NCBI GenBank assembly: GCA_005880695.1
Contig: VBGR01000034.1
Span: 1 to 64,000, forward strand
DNA: 64,000 nucleotides
Source: Chloroflexota bacterium
Lineage (GTDB): Bacteria; Chloroflexota; Dormibacteria; Dormibacterales; Dormibacteraceae
Direction of reading: 5' to 3'
Shown here one piece after another: positions 58,004 to 64,000 of this stretch. Below the pieces are notes generated by a model that searched no databases, was not told the origin of the DNA, and saw only the letters and a list, made by a program, of their open reading frames with translations. The first letter of the stretch is position 1. The number at the start of each line of letters is the position of its first letter. Made by a program: the position numbers and the translations under genes.

Positions 58004-59569
58004 CTACTCCCACTCGATGGTTCCCGGAGGCTTGGAGGTGATGTCGAAGACCACCCGGTTGACGCCCTTCACCTCGTTGACGATGCGGTTGGAAATCGTG
58101 GCGAGCACCTCGTATGGCACCCGAGCCCAGTCGGCGGTCATCGCGTCGTCGGATGTCACCACCCGCACCGCCACCACGTTGGCGTAGGTCCTAAAGTCGC
58201 CCATCACCCCGACCGTCTGGAGCGGCGTCAGGACGGCGAAGGACTGCCAGACCTGGCGGTAGAGGCCGTTCTTCTTGATCTCGTCGACGACCACCCAATC
58301 TGCGTTGCGGAGGATCTCCAGCCGTTCGGCGGTGACCTCGCCCAGGCAGCGGATGGCCAGCCCCGGCCCCGGAAAAGGCTGGCGCCAGACCATGTCCTCC
58401 GGCAGGCCGAGCTCGAGTCCCACCGCGCGCACCTCGTCCTTGAAGAGATAGCGGAGCGGCTCGATCAGCTGGAAGCGCAGCCCCTCCGGCAAGCCGCCCA
58501 CGTTGTGGTGCGTCTTGATCTTGACCGCGCTGGCGGCGGTGTCGGGCGCTGTCGACTCGATCACGTCCGGGTAGAGCGTCCCCTGGGCCAGGAAGTCGAT
58601 GTCGCCGAGCGCCCTGGCCTCGGCTTCGAAGACGTCGATGAAGACCTTGCCGACGGCCCGCCGCTTGGCCTCCGGGTCGATGACGCCGGCCAGCTCGGCG
58701 AGGAACCGCTCGGAGGCGTCGACGTAGCGGATGCGCATGTCGAGGTTGCCGTGCATGACGTCGAGCACGCGCTCGGGCTCCTCCTTCCGGAGCAGGCCGT
58801 TGTTGACGAAGACGCAGGTCAGCTGGTCGCCGACCGCCCGCTGCACGAGCGTCGCGGCGACCGCGCTGTCCACCCCACCGGAGAGCGCGCAGATGACGCG
58901 CCCGGAGCCGACCTGCGCCCGGATCGCCGCCAGCGTCTCGGCCACGTAGGAGCCGGACGTCCAGGTCGCCTCCAGGCCGCAGACGCGGTAGAGGAAGTTG
59001 CGCAGAATCTCCTTTCCATGCGGCGTGTGGACCACCTCCGGGTGGAACTGGATGCCCACGATGCCGGCGTCGCTGGCGAAGGCCGCCAGTGGGGAGTTGG
59101 CGCTGCGGGCCAGCGGATGGAAGCCAGGCGGCAGCTTGGAGACGTGGTCGCCGTGGCTCATCCAGACCGGCATCTCGGCGGGCAGGCCCGAGAAGAGGTT
59201 CCCGGCGTCCTCCACCTTGATGAAGGCGGGTCCGTATTCGCGGTGGTCGGCGGGCAGGACCTCGCCGCCGAGGTGGTAGGCGATCAGCTGCATGCCGTAG
59301 CAGATCCCGAGCACGGGGACGCCGGCCTTGAGCGCGGCAGGGTCGACCTGGGGGGCGCCGCTGTCATAGACGCTGGCCGGGCCGCCGCTCAGGATCAAGC
59401 CGGCCGGCTGCCGCTCCTTCAGCTCCGACCAGGGAATGGTGCCCGGTATCAGCTCGCAGTAGACGCCTGCCTCGCGCACGCGCCGGGCGATCAGCTGCGA
59501 GTACTGGGCGCCGAAGTCGAGGACGAAGACCGTCGCGCGCGTGGGAGGCGCCTGGACCGCCGGGCTCAC
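58004..59569 (-). CDS. guaA: GMP synthase (glutamine-hydrolysing)
   Basis: 521 residues. Class I glutaminase: [20 protein letters not shown], the nucleophile in [33 protein letters not shown]-PPase P-loop [17 protein letters not shown] and C-terminal [18 protein letters not shown]. The start is the GTG at 59569-59567, overlapping the guaB3 stop (GTGA). The upstream open frame is a guaB3 shadow. Confidence 0.97.
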   Translation of the reverse strand: MSPAVQAPPTRATVFVLDFGAQYSQLIARRVREAGVYCELIPGTIPWSELKERQPAGLILSGGPASVYDSGAPQVDPAALKAGVPVLGICYGMQLIAYHLGGEVLPADHREYGPAFIKVEDAGNLFSGLPAEMPVWMSHGDHVSKLPPGFHPLARSANSPLAAFASDAGIVGIQFHPEVVHTPHGKEILRNFLYRVCGLEATWTSGSYVAETLAAIRAQVGSGRVICALSGGVDSAVAATLVQRAVGDQLTCVFVNNGLLRKEEPERVLDVMHGNLDMRIRYVDASERFLAELAGVIDPEAKRRAVGKVFIDVFEAEARALGDIDFLAQGTLYPDVIESTAPDTAASAVKIKTHHNVGGLPEGLRFQLIEPLRYLFKDEVRAVGLELGLPEDMVWRQPFPGPGLAIRCLGEVTAERLEILRNADWVVVDEIKKNGLYRQVWQSFAVLTPLQTVGVMGDFRTYANVVAVRVVTSDDAMTADWARVPYEVLATISNRIVNEVKGVNRVVFDITSKPPGTIEWE

Positions 59570-60762
59570 TTCCCCATGCCGACGCGCTGGGCCTGCTGGA
59601 AGACCTTGCCCTCGCTGACGATGGCCGGGGCGATCACCATCTCCACTCGCTGGAACGCACGCAGGTCGCGGGCGCCGCAGACTCCCAGCGCCGAGCGGAG
59701 CGCCCCCGCAAAGTTCTGGGTCCCATCGTCGACTCGGGCAGGCCCGGCCAGGATCTCCCGCAGCGTCGCCTTCACGCCGACCTCGATCCGGGTCCCCCGC
59801 GGCAGGTTGGGGTCCGGGGTCGCCATGCCCCAGTTGAATCCCCTTGAGGCCGATTCTGCGGCGCCGGCGAGGGGCGACCCGACCATCACCGCGTCGGCAC
59901 CGCACGCGAAGGCTTTGCAAACGTCGGCGCCGATTCGCATGCCGCCGTCTGTGATCACGGCCACCCTGCGGCCCGTGCGCTCGTAATAGGCCTCGCGAGC
60001 GGCCGCCACGTCAGCTGTCGCGGTGACCTGCGGTACGCCCACACCGAGCACGCCCCGGGTGGTGCAGGCGGCGCCGGGGCCGACTCCGACCAGGATCCCG
60101 GCAACCCCTTCCTCCATCAGCTCCAGGGCGGTCGCGAAGTGGACGCAGTTGCCCGCCACGACCGGGATGCGCAGCTGCCGGGCCAGGGCCGCGAAGGAGA
60201 GCTGGGTGTAGGACCTGGAGAGGTGGCGCGCGGTGAGGACTGTCCCCTGCACCACCAGCACGTCGGCGCCGGCTGACTCGACCAGCTCCGCCCGCTCAGC
60301 AGCCCGGGCCGGGACTGTGGAGACGGCGCAGGGGACGCCGGCGGCCTTGATCGCCTTGATGCGCTCGCTGATCAGGCGGGGCTTGACCGGCTCCCGATAG
60401 ACCTCCTGGAGAAGGCCGTTGACCTCGGCGCGAGAAGCCTCCGCGATGCGTTTGAGGACCGGCGCCGGGTCGTCGTACTTGGTCTGGACGCCGTCGAGGT
60501 TGAGGACTGCAAGGCCACCGAGACGCCCCATCTCGATCGCGAAGGCAACGTCGACGACGCCATCCATCGCCGAGCCCCAGATCGGCAGCTCGAGGCGCAG
60601 GGAGTCGAGGCTGAAGGAGATGTCGACCTCGTCCGGATTGATCGTGACCCGGCCGGGCACGAGGGCGACCTCGTCAAATCCATAAGCGCGGCGGGCACGG
60701 CGGCCGAGCCCGATCTCCAGCCCCGGGGCCTCGGCGGTGAGCTCAGTTGCGAGTCGGTCCAG
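59566..60762 (-). CDS. GuaB3-family IMP dehydrogenase-related protein, probable CTG start
   Basis: Related to IMPDH/GMP reductase, without CBS domains. Blocks: [56 protein letters not shown], the catalytic-Cys loop [15 protein letters not shown] and [16 protein letters not shown]. Family members act in guanine metabolism; cyanobacterial GuaB3 is reported as a GMP reductase. The conserved N-terminus ([15 protein letters not shown]) precedes the first conventional start (GTG 60660). The CTG at 60762-60760 has GGGAG 9 nt upstream and lies just after a TATAAT; CTG 60720 is the alternative. GTGA overlap with guaA. Confidence 0.92.
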   Translation of the reverse strand: MDRLATELTAEAPGLEIGLGRRARRAYGFDEVALVPGRVTINPDEVDISFSLDSLRLELPIWGSAMDGVVDVAFAIEMGRLGGLAVLNLDGVQTKYDDPAPVLKRIAEASRAEVNGLLQEVYREPVKPRLISERIKAIKAAGVPCAVSTVPARAAERAELVESAGADVLVVQGTVLTARHLSRSYTQLSFAALARQLRIPVVAGNCVHFATALELMEEGVAGILVGVGPGAACTTRGVLGVGVPQVTATADVAAAREAYYERTGRRVAVITDGGMRIGADVCKAFACGADAVMVGSPLAGAAESASRGFNWGMATPDPNLPRGTRIEVGVKATLREILAGPARVDDGTQNFAGALRSALGVCGARDLRAFQRVEMVIAPAIVSEGKVFQQAQRVGMGK

Positions 60763-60799
60763 GGTGTGCTTCTCCCAAGGGGCGGAGGAATTTCGCGGA

Positions 60800-60805
60800 A
60801 TTATA
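60800..60805 (-). promoter_or_regulatory. -10 element of the guaB3-guaA operon
   Basis: A perfect TATAAT on the minus strand. Its predicted transcript start (about 60793) leaves only a short leader before the guaB3 coding region, in which there is no ATG, GTG or TTG ahead of the conserved N-terminus. The -35 is weak. Confidence 0.55.
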
Positions 60806-60842
60806 CCCGACGCCGGGTCCCGCTTATTCTTCAGGAGAAGCC

Positions 60843-61286
60843 ATGCCGATGAAGCGCCTCGAATACATCCGCGGGATCAGCCCCGAGGAGTGCGAGAGGC
60901 TGCGGGCGGTCGACGTCCAGCACACGAACCAACTCCTCCACTTCACCACGCTCGTGATCGACCGCGAGCGGCTGGCCCTGCGGACGGGCATCCCTGAAGA
61001 GAGGCTCAAGGCCCTGGGCCAGGAGGCGGCGTTGATGGAGGTCTCGGGCTCGGAGCGGTTCCTCTCCACGCTGCAGCGCTGCGGCATCACGAGCCTCGCG
61101 ATCCTGGCTCGCGAGGACGCTCCCACCCTCCACCAGCGCCTGGTCAACATCGTCGGGATGAGCGGGGCACCAACGCTGTCCGACGTGGAGTACTGGATCA
61201 GCCAGGCGCGCACGATCGATGTGATCGAGGAGCCGGACGAGGAGCACACGCGGGCCGAGCGGCTGCGCAGCTGGCGGTCCCGCTGA
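60843..61286 (+). CDS. DUF4332 helix-hairpin-helix protein
   Basis: 147 residues. RLEYIRGISPEECERLRAV followed by TTLVIDRERLALRTGIPEER and, in a second half, FLSTLQRCGITSLAILARED are the DUF4332 pattern of two HhH-like units. It may bind nucleic acid. The start is the second ATG region at 60843 with CAGGAG 5 nt upstream. It is divergent from guaB3 and convergent with the acyltransferase gene. Confidence 0.85.
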   Translation: MPMKRLEYIRGISPEECERLRAVDVQHTNQLLHFTTLVIDRERLALRTGIPEERLKALGQEAALMEVSGSERFLSTLQRCGITSLAILAREDAPTLHQRLVNIVGMSGAPTLSDVEYWISQARTIDVIEEPDEEHTRAERLRSWRSR

Positions 61287-61287
61287 C

Positions 61288-62379
61288 CTAGACAAACACC
61301 CCTTTTCTCAGCTTCAGGTTCTCCAGGATCCCCGTCTGGATGATCTCTTGCACGTGGTCGCTGATGCTCATGACCAGCCGCTGATCGGCAGCGTCAGCCG
61401 GGTCCCAGAGATCGGTCCGGACCGGCTCGTGGAACTGGATCCGCCACTTGGACGGCAGCGGGATCGCACCCAGCGGGCCAAGCAGAGGAAAGAACGGAGT
61501 GATCGGGAAGTACGGGAAGCCGACCGCCTTTGCCACCGGCTCCAGGTTGGCGATCATCGGGTAGATCTCCTCGCTGCCGACGACCGAGATCGGGATGATC
61601 GGCGCCCGGGCCCGGATCGCCGTCTCCACGTAGCCGCCCCGGCCGAACCGCTGCAGGCGGTAGCGGTTCTGCCAGCCCTTGCCTGTCCCCTTCACGCCCT
61701 CCGGGAAGACCAGCACCAGCTCGTCGCGCCCAAGCAGCCGTTGGGCGTCGGCGGGGTGTCCGACCGTCTGGCCGGTACGGCGGAGGAACCAGCTGAGCAC
61801 GGGGAGACCGAAGAAGACGCTCGCCACCAGCGCCCGCGCATGACGCGGCGTCGGGTGCTCCTCGAAGAGGGCGGTTTTGATCATGGCCCCGTCCCACGGC
61901 AGCACCCCCGCATGGTTGCTGACGAGCAGCGCTCTGCCCTCCCCGGGCACGTTGGCGGCCCCCGTCGTCTCCACCCGCCAGTAGTTGTGGTAGATCCAGC
62001 GGAAGACCGGAAGGAACGATTCCGCGTACTCGCGGTCGAACCCGAACTCGTCGATCTCGTAGAGATCGCGCTTGGCGAGCTCGACCTGCTGGTAGAAGAA
62101 CTGGACGATCGCCATCATCGCGTTCAGGTCGATGACGTCGCGGCCAGTCAGCCGGCGGAGTCCGACGCTGAGACGGCCGACCCCCTCCAGCGCCAACAAA
62201 GGGGCTTGCTTGCGGAGACGCCGCACCGTCCGGGGCAGGGCGACGCGACGGTGGCCGTTGTGATCCTGGGGCGTGCGCGCGCGAATCTCGAGCGCGACGT
62301 CCCGATAGAGCCCGTCGAGGTCGGCCCTGGCCGCCCGTTCCACGGTCGCCCGCGGCCTGGTCGGCGCCGGAGCCGCCAT
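61288..62379 (-). CDS. Lysophospholipid acyltransferase family protein
   Basis: 363 residues. Acyltransferase motif I NHAGVLPWDG, motif III region VFPEGVKGTGKGW and motif IV PIIPISVVGSEEIYP. The N-terminal 120 residues are an extra helical region. Likely acylates a glycerolipid at the inner membrane face. It overlaps the epimerase gene by 1 nt. Confidence 0.88.
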   Translation of the reverse strand: MAAPAPTRPRATVERAARADLDGLYRDVALEIRARTPQDHNGHRRVALPRTVRRLRKQAPLLALEGVGRLSVGLRRLTGRDVIDLNAMMAIVQFFYQQVELAKRDLYEIDEFGFDREYAESFLPVFRWIYHNYWRVETTGAANVPGEGRALLVSNHAGVLPWDGAMIKTALFEEHPTPRHARALVASVFFGLPVLSWFLRRTGQTVGHPADAQRLLGRDELVLVFPEGVKGTGKGWQNRYRLQRFGRGGYVETAIRARAPIIPISVVGSEEIYPMIANLEPVAKAVGFPYFPITPFFPLLGPLGAIPLPSKWRIQFHEPVRTDLWDPADAADQRLVMSISDHVQEIIQTGILENLKLRKGVFV

Positions 62380-63329
62380 CAGCCGGCCTTCTGAAACACC
62401 GGCGGCGCGGCGAATTTGACCGCCACGTCCGCCGTCGACTCCCGCGGCCGCCAGCCGGAGGCTTCCTCCAGGCGCCGGCAGTCGATCGCCTGGCCGTCGC
62501 TCAGGAGCTGGATCAGGTGGTCTGGCAGATCGTGGCCGGTCGCCGCCCGGTAGGCCTGGCGCCGGACCCAGGTGCCGCCCATCGGCGGCAGGATCGGCCT
62601 GCCCCGCCGCCCCGCTAAGCGGAGGAGCTGGCTCAGCAGCAGGACGCCCTGCCCGGCAACGTTGAAGACGCCCGCGTGAGACCCGAGCGCGGCTCGCTCT
62701 ACCGCCTCCAGCGCGGCGTCTTCCGAGAGCAGCTGGAGCCGTGGGTCGAAGCCCGGGACGGTCGGCGGCGCTTCCAGGGCGAGGTACTCGGCGAGCGGGC
62801 TGGGCCAGCGCCGGCCGAGGACCTGGCCGAGCCGCAGGACCACCACGTCGACCGTGTCGTTGACCATCGCGAACTCACGCACCGTGAGCTCCACCTCACG
62901 CAGGTCGCGCCCGGCTGCGCCGGCGGGCGCGCCCCGGCGGCCGTCCTCCTCTGTCAGCAGCGATGGCAGCTCGAGGCCGGAGCTGTAAACGGCCGTGGAC
63001 GACTTCACAACCAGGCGCCGAGCGCGCTGCGAGCCGGCCAGGACGTTCATCGTGCCCATGACGTTGGTCTCGTGCGCCTGGCGCGGGATCGCGGCGGTCG
63101 CCGCGACCTGGGTCGCCAGATGCACGACGACGTCCGGGTCCAGCTCCTTTATCAGCTCGCTGGCGGAGGGCTGGCGGAGGTCCGCCCGAAAGAACTGGAG
63201 ACGTCGGAAACGCAGGCGTGGCGGGACCACGTCCAAACCGAAGACGGCGCGGACGTCGTCATGTCGCTCGAGCCGCCTGGCGAGGTCAGGCCCGAGGCCC
63301 CGGGAAACCCCGGTGATGAGGACTCGCAA
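62379..63329 (-). CDS. NAD-dependent epimerase/dehydratase-like protein
   Basis: 316 residues. N-terminal VLITGVSRGLGPDLARRLE is an extended-SDR nucleotide motif; VVHLATQVAATAA, TNVMGTMNVL and VKSSTAVYSS follow. The YxxxK catalytic pair is not recognisable after AVYSS (the region reads AAGRDLREVELTVRE), so it may be a non-catalytic or altered member. It is paired with the acyltransferase. Confidence 0.82.
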   Translation of the reverse strand: MRVLITGVSRGLGPDLARRLERHDDVRAVFGLDVVPPRLRFRRLQFFRADLRQPSASELIKELDPDVVVHLATQVAATAAIPRQAHETNVMGTMNVLAGSQRARRLVVKSSTAVYSSGLELPSLLTEEDGRRGAPAGAAGRDLREVELTVREFAMVNDTVDVVVLRLGQVLGRRWPSPLAEYLALEAPPTVPGFDPRLQLLSEDAALEAVERAALGSHAGVFNVAGQGVLLLSQLLRLAGRRGRPILPPMGGTWVRRQAYRAATGHDLPDHLIQLLSDGQAIDCRRLEEASGWRPRESTADVAVKFAAPPVFQKAG

Positions 63330-63392
63330 GGTAAGTTGACCACCTAAGCCGGGCAGCGGGTCCGCCCGGCAACCGGCTCACTCTACGCGCCT

Positions 63393-63614
63393 TCAGCGAG
63401 ACAGGGTATAGGCGATTAACACGATGCCGGCGACGCCGAGGACGCTTCCCCAAAAACGCCAGTAACCGGGCACGATGGCCGCTTCCTCGAGCTCACCGCG
63501 TTTGGGGTGGAGGCCCCGGATCAGGCGCGTCGGAAACCGTCCGATGTCGAAAAAGAGCACGATGCCGACGGCCAGCCAGGAGAGCCCCAGGACGATCGAC
63601 CAGTAGGCGCTCAC
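63393..63614 (-). CDS. Small membrane protein
   Basis: 73 residues, two hydrophobic segments (IVLGLSWLAVGIVLFFDIGR and WGSVLGVAGIVLIAYTLSR) with a short hydrophilic loop between. No family was recognised. It lies between the glutamate dehydrogenase and the epimerase genes. Confidence 0.6.
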   Translation of the reverse strand: MSAYWSIVLGLSWLAVGIVLFFDIGRFPTRLIRGLHPKRGELEEAAIVPGYWRFWGSVLGVAGIVLIAYTLSR

Positions 63615-63649
63615 CGCGTCATTGCCTCTCTCTCAGGGAGCGGTAAGAG

Positions 63650-64000
63650 CTAGGGGTAGATGCCCCGCACGATGGTTGCGTTGGCGACCTTCTGCACCGC
63701 CAGCGCATAGGCGGCGGTGCGCATAGGAAGCCGCTTGTTGACGCTCGTGTGAAGCACCTCATAGAAGGCGCGCGTGATGATGTGGTGGAGCTTCGTGTTG
63801 ATCTCCTCGCCCTCCCAGAAGAAGGCCTGGAGGTCCTGCACCCACTCGAAGTAGGAAACGATCACCCCGCCGGAGTTGGCCAGGATGTCCGGGACGATGA
63901 ACACCCCCATCTCGTTCAGGATGTCGTCCGCCGCCGGCGTCGTCGGCACGTTGGCGCCCTCGGTGATGAGCCGGGCGTGGACCTTGCCGGCATTCTTCTC
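63650..64000 (-). CDS. Glutamate dehydrogenase, C-terminal part (5' end outside window)
   Basis: Glu/Leu/Phe/Val dehydrogenase family. The frame is open to the right edge; the GTG at 63949 is internal. Seen: [39 protein letters not shown] and [15 protein letters not shown], typical of hexameric GDH. Catalyses reversible deamination of glutamate to 2-oxoglutarate. Confidence 0.93.
   Translation of the reverse strand, partial: EKNAGKVHARLITEGANVPTTPAADDILNEMGVFIVPDILANSGGVIVSYFEWVQDLQAFFWEGEEINTKLHHIITRAFYEVLHTSVNKRLPMRTAAYALAVQKVANATIVRGIYP

Noticed and set aside
57941-59986. Long plus-strand open frame opposite guaA
   Set aside because: Shadow of guaA with low-complexity composition; no start signal or homology.

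Overview
This 64-kb window is GC-rich chromosomal DNA packed with housekeeping and metabolic genes. No rRNA, tRNA, integrase, transposase, CRISPR array or phage gene was seen. Gene content suggests a free-living, high-GC, probably aerobic heterotroph from a Chloroflexota / Dormibacterota / deep Actinomycetota-type lineage. The clues are a GuaB3-type IMPDH paralogue, a Ycf45-like R3H/AAA protein beside tmk and a cyclic-di-AMP receptor, PdxST, YajQ, class 1B PyrD with PyrK, and many ECF sigma factors and lipoproteins. The phylum is an inference. Most operonic genes overlap by 1-8 nt (ATGA, GTGA, TTGA), so translational coupling is the rule.

Layout. 1-8 kb: end of an acyl-CoA dehydrogenase, then a minus-strand run pdxS-pdxT-GNAT-R3H/AAA-tmk-cyclic-di-AMP receptor-fused ABC transporter. 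8-12.7 kb: a solitary peptide-binding lipoprotein and a secreted GH18 protein with four roughly 98-residue C-terminal repeats. 12.7-17 kb (minus): methyltransferase, DUF/SHOCT-like protein, and ilvE-glxK-ECF sigma. 17-19 kb (plus): membrane protein, yajQ, hisA, and a lipoprotein hidden in the end of hisA. 19-23 kb (minus): SRPBCC-citE-acyl-CoA dehydrogenase-maoC-SDR, resembling the lower half of the ethylmalonyl-CoA pathway. 23-25 kb: MFS exporter and a coiled-coil protein.

25-33 kb is a pyrimidine operon, pyrB-pyrR-carAB-pyrK-pyrD. It has a PyrR-type RNA hairpin that sequesters the pyrB Shine-Dalgarno and a single-chain CarA-CarB fusion. 33-44.6 kb is a nearly complete de novo purine operon, purB-C-S-Q-L-F-M-N-H, which runs on into a membrane protein, tryptophan 2,3-dioxygenase and a four-cysteine mini-protein. 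It is interrupted by a 90-bp tandem repeat array (purF/purM) and a hairpin cluster (purQ/purL). 44.8-49 kb: ECF sigma with a giant multidomain putative anti-sigma protein, a lipoprotein and an RDD protein. 49-57 kb (minus): purD-purE-pycB-HIBADH-like-biotin carboxylase-NUDIX-M20. 57-64 kb: cupin/TetR pair, guaB3-guaA, DUF4332 protein, epimerase-acyltransferase pair, and the end of a glutamate dehydrogenase.

The most unusual pattern is that several clearly conserved proteins (CitE, GuaB3, glycerate kinase, PdxT, the cyclic-di-AMP receptor, a lipoprotein, an acyl-CoA dehydrogenase) have no ATG, GTG or TTG codon where their conserved N-terminus begins. Instead they have CTG or ATC, in some cases with a well-placed Shine-Dalgarno or the usual stop/start overlap. 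Other notable points are the CarAB fusion, the PyrR element, the repeat array that forms an open frame with its own ribosome binding site, and the purine-linked tryptophan dioxygenase/mini-protein pair.
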